Part shown: positions 1 through 7,402 of the stretch, one piece after another | Position numbering within the stretch: position 1 is the first letter of the stretch | How the letters are laid out: the number at the start of each line of letters is the position of its first letter | From: JAGLCY01 sp965363725 | GTDB lineage: Bacteria; Krumholzibacteriota; Krumholzibacteriia; LZORAL124-64-63 | DNA: 15,915 bases | NCBI GenBank assembly: GCA_965363725.1 | Contig: CBDTUS010000080.1 | Span: 1 to 15,915, forward strand | Direction: 5' to 3' | Made by a program: the position numbers and the translations under genes | Notes under the pieces: generated by a model | Database searches by the model: none | Told to the model about the DNA's origin: nothing | Seen by the model: the letters and a program-made list of their open reading frames with translations, nothing else

Positions 1-1359
1 CAGTTCACGGTCGACCTGACGGGCGAAGGCCTGGACCTGGCCCAGATCAGCGTGACCCCGGGTGAGATCAACGAATTGGTGGATCCCGGAACCAGCACCA
101 CCGCAATCCTGCACCTCGAGAACACGGGCGCCGGTGAGTTGAGCTGGAGCATTCCCTCTGTCGATCTCTACAACAAGACCGTCGCAACCCTCGGCCAGAA
201 GCCGGCCCCCGAATTCGTGGAGGGCCCGAAGGACGCGCTGGACAAGGACCAGGCGCCGGGGCGTCTGGGTTTGGGCGGTCCCGACGCCTTCGGCTACCGC
301 TGGACCGACAGCGACGATCCGGACGGACCCGTGTTCGGCTGGATCGACATTTCCGGCACGGGCACGCCCGCGGTGACAACAGGCGATGATGCCAACCAGG
401 GTCCCTTCCCCATTGGATTCACCTTCAAATTCTATGATGTCCCGTTCAATCAGTTCCGCGTGTGCTCCAACGGCTTCCTTTCGTTCACGAGTACCGCGAC
501 GACGTACAGCAACCAGTCGTTGCCATACGCGAGCGGGCCGTTCGACCTGGTTGCCCCGTTCTGGGACGATCTCAACCTGTCCCTGACCGGAAGCGGCGAC
601 GTCTACTACGAAAACGTAGACGGTAACCTGGTCGTGATGTGGGACGGCGTGCTGCCCTACAATGGAGGCACTTCGGGTGCGGGTCCGTTCACTTTCGAGG
701 TGATTCTCACGCCGTCCGGCGAGATCATCTTCCAGTACCTGACCCTCAACAGTGCTCCGGCCAGCGCCACTGTGGGCATCCAGGACGGCACCGGCACGGT
801 GGGCCTGGAGGTTGCCTACAACACCGCCTACCTGCACGACGATTTGGCCATCAGGATCGCGGCCCTGCCCGAGTGGGCTACCGTTTCGCCGACCTCAGGC
901 GTTCTGGCTGCGGGTTCCGGCGCCGATGTGTCGGTGTTCCTGGACTCGGCCGGTCTGGATCTGGGTGTGCACACGGGAATGATCCTGGTCATGAGCAACG
1001 ACCTGGCCAACCCCGAAGTCCAGGTGCCCATGAACATGCGGGTGGACATTGCGACGGCCGTCCTGGAGGGTCAGATCCCGAGAGTCCTGGCGATGAACCA
1101 GAACGTGCCCAACCCGTTCAACCCGATGACGACGATCCATTTCGCCCTTCCGGTCAACGGCCAGGTCGATCTGAGGGTCTACGACGTGCGCGGCGCACTG
1201 GTCCGCACGCTGGAATCGGGCGAGTTGGTGGCCGGTCATCACCAGTATGTGTGGAACGGTACGGCCGATAGCGACCGACCCGTTCCCTCGGGTGTCTATT
1301 TCTACCGCTTGAAGGCCGCCGGCGAGGTAATCACCCGCCGCATGACCCTGGTCAAGTAG
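1..1359 (+). CDS. Secreted Ig-like repeat protein with C-terminal FlgD-like/type IX-like sorting domain (5' partial)
   Basis: The frame is open from base 1, so the N-terminus lies outside the window; 452 residues are visible. It starts in the end of one Ig-like domain and enters another (ISVTPGEINELVDPG ... LENTGAGELSWSI), the pattern of repeats placed before anchors in exported FCB-group proteins. A central all-beta domain follows (about residues 90-285, FGYRWTDSDDPDGP ... APFWDDLN), then a BACON/Hydin-like Ig repeat (WATVSPTSGVLAAGSG ... MSNDLANPEVQVPM). The last 80 or so residues are a FlgD-type Ig sorting tail: NVPNPFNPMTTIHF, then VYDVRGALVRTL, then PSGVYFYRLKAAGE, ending MTLVK. Such tails mark proteins exported by type IX-like secretion in Bacteroidota, and occur widely in related candidate phyla. 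No catalytic domain is visible; one may lie in the missing N-terminal part. The gene ends before a convergent terminator. Confidence 0.9.
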   Translation, partial: QFTVDLTGEGLDLAQISVTPGEINELVDPGTSTTAILHLENTGAGELSWSIPSVDLYNKTVATLGQKPAPEFVEGPKDALDKDQAPGRLGLGGPDAFGYRWTDSDDPDGPVFGWIDISGTGTPAVTTGDDANQGPFPIGFTFKFYDVPFNQFRVCSNGFLSFTSTATTYSNQSLPYASGPFDLVAPFWDDLNLSLTGSGDVYYENVDGNLVVMWDGVLPYNGGTSGAGPFTFEVILTPSGEIIFQYLTLNSAPASATVGIQDGTGTVGLEVAYNTAYLHDDLAIRIAALPEWATVSPTSGVLAAGSGADVSVFLDSAGLDLGVHTGMILVMSNDLANPEVQVPMNMRVDIATAVLEGQIPRVLAMNQNVPNPFNPMTTIHFALPVNGQVDLRVYDVRGALVRTLESGELVAGHHQYVWNGTADSDRPVPSGVYFYRLKAAGEVITRRMTLVK

Positions 1360-1391
1360 GGTTCGGGGCCGACAAGCGATTACTCCCAGAC

Positions 1392-1425
1392 AAACGCCCC
1401 CGGTTGATCACAACCGGGGGCGTTT
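1392..1425. terminator. Bidirectional hairpin terminator
   Basis: A perfect 15-bp inverted repeat occupies 1392-1406 and 1411-1425 (AAACGCCCCCGGTTG, loop ATCA). It lies in the 96-nt gap between two converging genes, 32 nt past the + gene's stop and 30 nt past the - gene's stop. The stem ends in AAA/TTT, giving a short U-run in both directions. Core CGCCCCCGG recurs in the terminator at 8168-8195. Confidence 0.85.
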
Positions 1426-1455
1426 CCAAATGTACGGGGAAAAGACCCGTAAATC

Positions 1456-3528
1456 CTACTTCAGCATCTTCCAGAGATACGCGTAGGTCAGGCCCCACAT
1501 GTAGGCCCGCTGGTTCAGGTTGGCCGCTACCCCATGGCCGCCTTCGGTGTTCTCGTAGTAATAGACGGGCTTGCCCATGTCGGTCATCTTCTTGACCATT
1601 TTCCGCGCGTGTCCGGGATGCACGCGGTCGTCCCGCGTCGAAGTGTAGAAGAAGACCTTCGGATAGTCCTTGTCCTGGTCCAGGTTGTGATAGGGCGACC
1701 AGGTCTGGATGTAATCCCAGTCGTCGGTGTCGGGGTTGCCGTATTCTGCCATCCAGCTGGCGCCGGCCAGCAGCTTGTTGTAGCGCTGCATGTCCAGCAG
1801 CGGAACCTGGCAGACGACCGCCTCGAACAGTTCGGGCCGCTGCACGAAACAGGCGCCGACCAGCAGGCCGCCGTTCGAACCGCCGACGATTCCCAGATGC
1901 TCGGCCGAGGTGATGTTGCGGGCGATCAGGTCTTCGCCCACGGCGATGAAGTCGTCGAAAGCGTTCTGGTGCTTTTCCTGCACCGCGCCCTGGTGCCATT
2001 TGGGGCCGAACTCGCCGCCGCCGCGGATGTTCGCCAGCACGTAGACGCCGCCGCGCTCCACCCAGCCCGCGCCGGTGGCGCCGGAGTAACGGGGCCGCAT
2101 GCTGATCTCGAACCCACCGTAGCCGTACAGCAGGGTCGGATTCTTGCCGTTGGCCTCGAAGCCCTTGGGCATGAAGATGAAGTAGGGGATCTTCGTGCCA
2201 TCGGCGGAAGTGGCTTCGTACTGTTCCACGGTCATGCCGGTAGCGTCGAAGAACTCGGGCGTGCTCTGGATCAGCTTGGCCGCTTCGCCGTCGCCCACGA
2301 AGTACAGGCTCGAGGGGGTCATGAAGTCGGTGTAGTTCATGAAGTAGTCGTCGTTCAGGTCGGTGGTGCCGAAGACGCCGGCGGAACCGAGGCCGGGCAG
2401 TTCGACTCCTTCGTGGGACCATTTTCCATCAACGAAGCTGTACTTGTAGAGCTTGCTGCGGACGTTGTCCATGGTGGTGACCATCAGGTAGTTCAGGGTG
2501 CTGCGGGAGCCACCCAGGGATATCCGCTCTTCGGGCTGGAAAAGGAGTTCGAAGTTGCGTCCGCCGGCGAGGAAATCCTCGAGGCCGATGGCCAGCAGTG
2601 CATCCGCGGGGAAAGTCTTCCCGCCAATGGTCCAGTCGGTCCGGAGCGAAACCAGCATCTGTTCCTTGAAGATGCCCTGCATGTCCGCGTCCTCGGGAAT
2701 CTCGATTTTCACCAGTTCCCCGTCGCGAATGATGTAGGTGGTGCCGCGATAGAATTCCGGGGTCTTCCTGACGAAGTCGTAGCGGCCTTCAGGCGTGTGC
2801 ATGCTGTAGCCGGAAACGGACACATCCTCCACCGAGCCCTCGAAAACCAGAGTGGCTTCCTCCAGGTCCGTGCCCCGGGTCCATTTCTTGACCAGGCGCG
2901 GGTAGCCGGATTCGGTCAAGGTGCCCTCACCGAAATCGGTGCCGATCCAGACAGTGTTCTCATCCATCCATCCCACCTGGGCCTTGGCCTCGGGGACGAT
3001 GAAGCCGTCGGCGACGAATTCCTTGGTCACGCTGTCAAACTCCCGGGTCACCGAGGCATCGCCACCGCCGCGCGACAGGGTGACCAGGAAGCGCTTGTAG
3101 TCGGGGTAAAAGCCACGGGCGCCTTTCCAGACCCAGTTCTCGTCTTCGGCAGTGGCCAGCGCGTCCAGGTCCAGCACGATTTCCCACTGGGGATCGCCGG
3201 TAAGGTACTGATCCACCTTGGTGCGACGCCAGAGGCCTCGCACGTGGTCCTTGTCCTGCCAGAAGTTGTAGGCCCACTCGCCTTGCACATTGGGGTAGGG
3301 GATGCGGTCGCTGGAGTTGAAGATCTCCAGCAGGCGCTCGTGGATTTCCGCGTACTCGGGCACGGCTTCGAGTTCGGCCGTGTCGGCGGCGCTGCGTTCC
3401 TTGACCCATTCGAGGGCCTTCTCGCCTTCGACTTCCTCGAGCCAGAGGTAGGGATCGGTGTCGTCGGCGAGACCGAGGGCTGCCGTGAGCATGATCGTCG
3501 CGACAAAAAGGATGTTTGCGAGGCGCAT
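1456..3528 (-). CDS. Secreted prolyl oligopeptidase family (S9) serine peptidase
   Basis: 690 residues, the usual length for S9A prolyl oligopeptidases plus a signal peptide. The N-terminus MRLANILFVATIMLTAALGLA reads as a Sec signal, cleaved near LGLA/DD, so the enzyme probably works in the periplasm or outside the cell, cleaving after proline in short peptides. The early mature motif DPYLWLEEVEGEKALEWV is typical of the family. A seven-bladed propeller (roughly 75-415) precedes the alpha/beta hydrolase domain. The catalytic triad is visible: Ser551 in GGSNGG, Asp in RDDRVHP (633/634) and His665 in EGGHG. The start is fixed by AAGGAG at 3535-3540. It sits 130 nt downstream of lpxD on the same strand; a weak promoter candidate lies in that gap, so it is probably transcribed on its own. 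Exact substrate preference cannot be read from sequence. Confidence 0.94.
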   Translation of the reverse strand: MRLANILFVATIMLTAALGLADDTDPYLWLEEVEGEKALEWVKERSAADTAELEAVPEYAEIHERLLEIFNSSDRIPYPNVQGEWAYNFWQDKDHVRGLWRRTKVDQYLTGDPQWEIVLDLDALATAEDENWVWKGARGFYPDYKRFLVTLSRGGGDASVTREFDSVTKEFVADGFIVPEAKAQVGWMDENTVWIGTDFGEGTLTESGYPRLVKKWTRGTDLEEATLVFEGSVEDVSVSGYSMHTPEGRYDFVRKTPEFYRGTTYIIRDGELVKIEIPEDADMQGIFKEQMLVSLRTDWTIGGKTFPADALLAIGLEDFLAGGRNFELLFQPEERISLGGSRSTLNYLMVTTMDNVRSKLYKYSFVDGKWSHEGVELPGLGSAGVFGTTDLNDDYFMNYTDFMTPSSLYFVGDGEAAKLIQSTPEFFDATGMTVEQYEATSADGTKIPYFIFMPKGFEANGKNPTLLYGYGGFEISMRPRYSGATGAGWVERGGVYVLANIRGGGEFGPKWHQGAVQEKHQNAFDDFIAVGEDLIARNITSAEHLGIVGGSNGGLLVGACFVQRPELFEAVVCQVPLLDMQRYNKLLAGASWMAEYGNPDTDDWDYIQTWSPYHNLDQDKDYPKVFFYTSTRDDRVHPGHARKMVKKMTDMGKPVYYYENTEGGHGVAANLNQRAYMWGLTYAYLWKMLK

Positions 3529-3578
3529 TGGGGTCTCCTTGGCGGGTTGGCGTGGTTCCGCAGGGATTGGACCCTATC

Positions 3579-3607
3579 AAAATTGGCGGGGATAAACTCG
3601 GGGTCAA
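3579..3607 (-). promoter_or_regulatory. Candidate sigma-70-type promoter for the S9 peptidase
   Basis: On the minus strand a TTGACC -35-like box (3602-3607) is followed after 17 nt by AATTTT (3579-3584) as a poor -10. It lies about 50 nt before the peptidase start codon. The -35 is good and the -10 weak (3 of 6), so this is only a suggestion. Confidence 0.25.
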
Positions 3608-3658
3608 GGGGAAAGACAATGAGGGGCCCGGGGATTTCCCTCCAGGGTCATCGACGGA

Positions 3659-4696
3659 CTATTCCGGCAATTTCTTGATCCGCTTGAGCAGATCCGGCAG
3701 TTGCTTCACGGCCGCCCATTGGCGCATGGCATCCCTGGCGTCATCGGCGGGAGTGCCCAAAACCGTTTTGCCGGGCTCAACATCGGAGAAAATGGTGGCG
3801 TTGCCGCCAATTTTCACCCCACTGCCGACGGTCGTATGGTCCTTTACTCTAGCCCCTCCGCCCATCATGACGCCGTCACCAAAAGTGACGGATCCCGCCA
3901 GCCCCGCCTGGCCCGCGATGACACAGGAACGGCCAAGGATGCAGTTGTGCGCGATCTGCACCAGGTTGTCGATTTTGGTCCCGTCGCCGATCCGGGTGGA
4001 GCTGAACTTGGCCCGATCGACACAACTGTTGGCACCGATTTCCACCGCGTCGCCGATTTCCACGGTGCCGATCTGAGGAACCTTGACCAGGCTGCGGCCA
4101 TCGGGGGAGGGGCGATACCCGAAACCGTCGGTGCCGATGCTCACATTGGGATGGAAAATACAGTTCCGGCCTACCCGACACCTTTCACGAACCACGGTCC
4201 CGGACCAAATGACGGTCCCGCTGCCGATGATGGAGTCGTCCAGGACGGTGACATTGGGATAGAGCAGGACCCGGGCTCCGAGGACCACCCCGGGACCGAC
4301 ATAACAGCCGGCCCCGATGGTCACGCCTTCGCCGATATCCGCTGATTCATCGACCACCGCGGTGGCATGGATCCCCGGGCCGCATTGCGGCGGCTCAGGA
4401 GCAAAAAGTTGAAGGATCTGGGCCATGGCGAGGTCGGCATCGGCCACCCGGATAAGGGCCCGGTCAGGTCCCGGTTCGAGGTCCAGTTTGTCATTCACGA
4501 TGGCTGCGGAAGCTCGGGACTTGTCCCACAACTTGATGAATTTTTTCCCGCCGACGAAGGTCAGCTGGTGGGCCTGGGCCACCGAGATTTCTTCGACCCC
4601 CGAAATGAGAACGGTCGGGTTGCCGACAAGTTGGCCGTCTATCTCTTGGCAGATTTCTTCGATGGTGAATTGTTTGGATTTGGTACGGGGCGTCAT
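3659..4696 (-). CDS. lpxD: UDP-3-O-(3-hydroxyacyl)glucosamine N-acyltransferase (lipid A biosynthesis)
   Basis: 345 residues, the normal LpxD length. LpxD transfers a 3-hydroxyacyl chain from acyl-ACP to UDP-3-O-acyl-glucosamine, the third step of lipid A synthesis, in the cytoplasm. The N-terminal uridine-binding domain (about 1-105: FTIEEICQEIDGQLVGN ... LTFVGGKKF) is followed by a left-handed beta-helix of hexapeptide repeats (about 110-315). The family motifs HPNVSIGTDGFGYRP and IGANSCVDRA and the catalytic His250 in QIAHNC are present. A C-terminal helix (LPDLLKRIKKLPE) closes the trimer domain. The frame extends upstream for 55 more codons, but these overlap a kinase remnant; ATG 4696 has GGAGG at 4703-4707 with 6-nt spacing and gives a standard N-terminus. 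lpxA, lpxB, lpxC and fabZ, frequent partners, are not adjacent. Confidence 0.95.
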   Translation of the reverse strand: MTPRTKSKQFTIEEICQEIDGQLVGNPTVLISGVEEISVAQAHQLTFVGGKKFIKLWDKSRASAAIVNDKLDLEPGPDRALIRVADADLAMAQILQLFAPEPPQCGPGIHATAVVDESADIGEGVTIGAGCYVGPGVVLGARVLLYPNVTVLDDSIIGSGTVIWSGTVVRERCRVGRNCIFHPNVSIGTDGFGYRPSPDGRSLVKVPQIGTVEIGDAVEIGANSCVDRAKFSSTRIGDGTKIDNLVQIAHNCILGRSCVIAGQAGLAGSVTFGDGVMMGGGARVKDHTTVGSGVKIGGNATIFSDVEPGKTVLGTPADDARDAMRQWAAVKQLPDLLKRIKKLPE

Positions 4697-4697
4697 A

Positions 4698-4922
4698 TCA
4701 ATCCTCCAGAAGCTTCTGTAGTCCGGGATGATCCAGCAGGGGATCGAACAGGGGATCCAAACGCAGATGTGGGTGCGATAGGCGCAAGAACGACCCGTTA
4801 GAAAAGGATCTTGACCCAACCTTGCGCTTGAGGCGAGTGTCCTCGTCTTCGCAGACGACACCCATCCAGCCTTCGCCGAGAAGGCGGGTAGTCGGGAAAT
4901 GGGTAAGCATTTTTCCGATCAC
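4698..4922 (-). pseudogene. Remnant of a Ser/Thr protein kinase (N- and C-terminal ends only)
   Basis: A 74-codon frame from GTG 4922 (AGGAG at 4932-4936) to TGA 4698. Residues 2-35 align by eye with the start of bacterial Pkn-type kinases: IGKMLTHF, then RLLGEGWMGVV (usual GEGGMGVVY) and EDTRLKRKV. In the +1 frame the next codons read VKIL, the usual strand with the ATP-binding Lys, so one base is probably missing near 4815-4818 (GTTGGGTC where GTTGCGGTC would restore V-A-V-K). The last 20 or so residues, DPLFDPLLDHPGLQKLLED, resemble the C-terminal tail of kinases ending in TPR repeats (DPLRDDPRFQALL type). The whole catalytic core and TPR region are absent, so this is a deleted, frameshifted ghost. 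Its stop lies 1 nt before lpxD and its last codons contain the lpxD ribosome-binding site. Based on family memory, not a database search; it could still be translated as a leader peptide. Confidence 0.65.
4703..4707 (-). promoter_or_regulatory. lpxD ribosome-binding site inside the kinase remnant
   Basis: GGAGG on the minus strand, 6 nt before ATG 4696. It overlaps the Leu-Glu-Asp codons that end the kinase remnant. It fixes the lpxD start and may explain why the remnant's 3' end has been kept. Confidence 0.75.
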
Positions 4923-5150
4923 GGAGATGGACTCCTGGAAATGATGGAAGCAGTGGGACAAAGACCAATTGGATTATCCTGAGATTGATATCACAGTGGA
5001 GATCGGATGTCATCGGTTGACCGTTTCCGGACCAGAGAATGAGGCTGGATTTGGAATGCCATTCAATCGTCCCGACGTTGGGAGTTGGGGGTTGAATTGA
5101 TGCCCGCCCCTGGGGTAGATTGAGCATCGTCATTCCACCCGAATCAAGGA
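4923..5150. other. Divergent intergenic region without a supported gene
   Basis: With the remnant, 4697-5150 is the longest stretch lacking an intact gene. 4923-5150 should hold the promoters for lpxD (through the kinase remnant, leftward) and for the PPIase gene (rightward). Short frames here look like chance: they have no recognisable motif and no ribosome-binding site. I see no hairpin terminator, repeat or RNA gene. Confidence 0.5.
5092..5121 (+). promoter_or_regulatory. Candidate promoter for the PPIase-HupE genes
   Basis: TTGAAT (5092-5097) and TAGATT (5116-5121) are spaced by 18 nt, 40 nt before the start codon chosen for the PPIase gene. Both boxes are partial matches to the sigma-70 consensus, so confidence is low. 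Confidence 0.3.
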
Positions 5151-5160
5151 TGTGACCGGA

Positions 5161-6081
5161 ATGCCGGATCAGGAGAACCCCTCCCCGGAACCAGAAGCTG
5201 CTGGACCCCCCCCTTCCTCCCGAGCGATCATGATGCTGGTGGCCGGGGCTGTTCTGGGCCTTGTCCTGGTTGCGGTCAACCTGTTTCAGACGCCCAAGGG
5301 ATCAGACCCCGGGTTGTCCAAGGATATGGCGGTATCGGTCAACGGTACGGGGATCCTGGCCACGGATTTCAAATCCACGTTGGACCGTTACGCCCTATCC
5401 CGGGGCGGTTCCCTGGATGCCGCCGACAGTACACGTATCCTTGAGGCCATGATCGATGAGGAGCTTCTGGTCCAACGAGCCAGGGAGCTGGGTATCGACC
5501 GGAACGACCGCCTGGTGCGCGATCTGATGGCCAAGACCGTCGTGGAAGTTGTCGCCATGGCGGCCGAATCGACCGAACCCACACCAGAAGAAATCGAAGC
5601 TTTTTTTGTGGCCAACCAAACCCTTTTCGCAAGTCCCCTCAGGGTCCGGGTTCGGGAAATCCGGGTCGAGGTGAATCAATTCCGGACCGCGGTGAAGGCC
5701 GGAGAAATCGCGAGGACCGCAGCGGATCGGCTGAAGAGAGGTGACGAATTCAGCCAGGTGAATCGCCAAACGGGGGACCGTCCCGCCGAGCCCCTGCCGG
5801 ACAGGCTTCTTTCGGAGTCGGAACTTCGGCGGTACCTGGGGTCCGCTGCGGCCGCCCGCGCTCTCGAACTGAAGCCAGGTCAGGTGAGCGAACCGGTGCG
5901 CAGTGGTAGCAGCTTTCATGTGTTGGTGATGGTGGAAGGGGAAGCCCCGGTCGTGCCCCCCTTGACCGAGGTCGAAGCACGGGTCAAGTCCGAAATGCTG
6001 AGGCGGGCACATCTGGGTGCGATTGAAGAATACATCGCTGAACTTCGTGCGGCCGCCGACATTCAGTTGATGCAGCCATGA
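5161..6081 (+). CDS. Membrane-anchored parvulin-type peptidyl-prolyl isomerase / SurA-like chaperone
   Basis: 306 residues from ATG 5161. A GTG nine bases earlier is possible, but AAGGA at 5146-5150 suits the ATG better (10 nt against 1). A proline-rich cytoplasmic N-tail is followed by one membrane helix (about 22-42), leaving the rest in the periplasm. Next comes a SurA_N-like helical region (about 56-150: AVSVNGTGILATDFKSTLDRY, then ILEAMIDEELLVQRARELGI) and a parvulin-like domain (about 160-262) with LKRGDEFSQV, LELKPGQVSEPV and SFHVLVMVEG. It probably acts as a folding factor for exported proteins. The His of the canonical ASHILV strand appears as Glu166 in VREIRV, so isomerase activity is doubtful. 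Its stop overlaps the HupE gene start (ATGA), so the two are co-translated and probably act together. Confidence 0.85.
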   Translation: MPDQENPSPEPEAAGPPPSSRAIMMLVAGAVLGLVLVAVNLFQTPKGSDPGLSKDMAVSVNGTGILATDFKSTLDRYALSRGGSLDAADSTRILEAMIDEELLVQRARELGIDRNDRLVRDLMAKTVVEVVAMAAESTEPTPEEIEAFFVANQTLFASPLRVRVREIRVEVNQFRTAVKAGEIARTAADRLKRGDEFSQVNRQTGDRPAEPLPDRLLSESELRRYLGSAAAARALELKPGQVSEPVRSGSSFHVLVMVEGEAPVVPPLTEVEARVKSEMLRRAHLGAIEEYIAELRAAADIQLMQP

Positions 6082-7259
6082 ACAGGCTACTGACCGGAAT
6101 ATCCCTCCTGCTGTTAAATTTGCTTTTGTTTTCCGGGGCCCAGGCGCATGTCATCAGTAAATCCCACTCTACCTGGGAATTTTCCGACACCGGGATTCTG
6201 GTCGAATTTCGCATTCCGGCTGAAGAGTTGTCCCACCTGCCTGACGGGGAAGCGGGTGCGGAATATTGGCCGGCCCATCTGAGACTGTTCCGCGGGGACG
6301 AAGCCTGCGCGGCCACACCGGCGCATCGATCAAATGACGGGGCCGACGGTTGGGTCGTCTACCGCTGGGAGGTAGGTTGTCCAGGTGAGGGCCCCATCTC
6401 GATTCGAAGTGATCTGTTGCGGGGTCTGGTGTCCCAGCATATCCACCACGCGGAGGTGGTTGATGGGTCAGGGGGTGTACTCGAAAAGGTACTTGTGAGC
6501 CGTGATCCCGTGTGGGAAGTCGAAGAAGGAACCGGGCATGCCACCTCTCTCGGCGGTTACTTTTTTCTGGGCGTGGAGCATATCCTGGGTGGTTGGGACC
6601 ATCTGGCCTTCGTACTGGCCTTGGTCCTTCTGGTGGGGTCGTTCCGGGAGGTCCTCAAGCTGGTGACGGGTTTCACCATTGCCCACAGCCTGACCCTCGG
6701 GCTGGCGGCCCTGGGTCTGTTGCAGCCGGACACGGCCGCGGTAGAGATCCTGATCGGGTTTTCGATCGCTCTGGTGGCTGCGGAAAACTGCTGGCTGCTC
6801 GGCGGCAGAGGGCGAGAGGTTCCCCTGGCGTTTACGGGCGCCCTGGTCCTTGCCGGATTTTTAGCCCTGAGTTCAGTGGGTCTCCTGGCGCCGCTTGCCT
6901 GGTTCGGCCTGGCGCTGTTTTCATTCTGTCATTTTCGCCTTCTGAACATCCCCGGAAACGGGCCGTTGCTGCGAGCGGTCATTGCTTTCGCTTTTGGTTT
7001 GGTCCACGGATTCGGATTCGGTGGTGCGCTCATGGAGATAGGGCTGCCCTCCAGCAGGATCGTCCCGGCCCTTCTCGGCTTCAACGTCGGGGTAGAAATC
7101 GGCCAGCTTCTGGTGGTGGCGCTGGTCTTCCCCGTGCTGAAAATCATCTTTCGCGTTTCGGTGAGTCGAGGCCGACTGGTTACCGAAGTTTGTTCTGCGG
7201 GGATCTTCGCCGTGGGGATCTACTGGATCGTCACCCGTAATTTTTGGCTTCAGACCTGA
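6078..7259 (+). CDS. HupE/UreJ-family membrane protein with periplasmic N-terminal domain
   Basis: 393 residues. The signal peptide MNRLLTGISLLLLNLLLFSGAQA ends in AQA, so the mature protein would start at His24 (HVISKSHSTWEF). A soluble periplasmic domain of about 130 residues follows. The C-terminal half (about 160-393) has six or seven membrane helices with the HupE/UreJ motifs GVEHILGGWDHLAFVL, TIAHSLTLG, FCHFRLL, GLVHGFGFGGAL and GFNVGVEIGQL. The family is named for proteins linked to nickel in hydrogenase and urease systems; the histidines fit a metal permease, but the metal here is unknown, and no hydrogenase or urease gene is nearby. No good ribosome-binding site precedes ATG 6078; translation is probably coupled to the upstream PPIase gene through the ATGA overlap. 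PPIase-HupE pairs are, from memory, found in other bacteria too. Confidence 0.88.
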   Translation: MNRLLTGISLLLLNLLLFSGAQAHVISKSHSTWEFSDTGILVEFRIPAEELSHLPDGEAGAEYWPAHLRLFRGDEACAATPAHRSNDGADGWVVYRWEVGCPGEGPISIRSDLLRGLVSQHIHHAEVVDGSGGVLEKVLVSRDPVWEVEEGTGHATSLGGYFFLGVEHILGGWDHLAFVLALVLLVGSFREVLKLVTGFTIAHSLTLGLAALGLLQPDTAAVEILIGFSIALVAAENCWLLGGRGREVPLAFTGALVLAGFLALSSVGLLAPLAWFGLALFSFCHFRLLNIPGNGPLLRAVIAFAFGLVHGFGFGGALMEIGLPSSRIVPALLGFNVGVEIGQLLVVALVFPVLKIIFRVSVSRGRLVTEVCSAGIFAVGIYWIVTRNFWLQT

Positions 7260-7391
7260 ACCGGTCGACCTCCAGACAACAATTATCCCCGGCGGAAAAA
7301 ATATTCAGGAAGACCCGTCACACTTCCTTCCCCACATCATATCCAACAGGGAAGGCCTCGGTGGAGGCGCAAACCAGAAATGACAATCCTT

Positions 7392-7396
7392 GGAGG
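7392..7396 (+). promoter_or_regulatory. Ribosome-binding site that selects among three ATGs
   Basis: GGAGG is followed directly by ATGATGATG (7397-7405), all in frame. Only the third, at 7403, has normal spacing (6 nt), which gives a signal peptide starting MRKYS. The HupE-to-spondin gap (7260-7402) shows no convincing promoter or terminator. Confidence 0.65.
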
Positions 7397-7402
7397 ATGA
7401 TG

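Noticed and set aside
3608..3658. Possible lpxD terminator with GGGGCCC and GGGATTTCCC segments
   Set aside because: The stems are 4-5 bp and overlapping, with no clear T-run, so no real hairpin can be supported.
1534..3678. 714-codon open frame on + antisense to the S9 peptidase
   Set aside because: It mirrors the codon pattern of the peptidase gene, has no ribosome-binding site or recognisable domain, and the minus-strand frame has a full catalytic triad.
4697..4861. N-terminal extension of lpxD by 55 codons
   Set aside because: It overlaps the kinase remnant in another frame, has no family similarity, and ATG 4696 has a well-placed GGAGG.
4798..5133. 111-codon minus-strand frame
   Set aside because: Only its last codons (VKIL) are meaningful, as the frame-shifted continuation of the kinase remnant; the rest looks random.
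7259..7273. Palindrome GGTCGACC just after the HupE gene as a terminator or operator
   Set aside because: Only 8 bp, no loop or T-run; expected by chance in GC-rich DNA.
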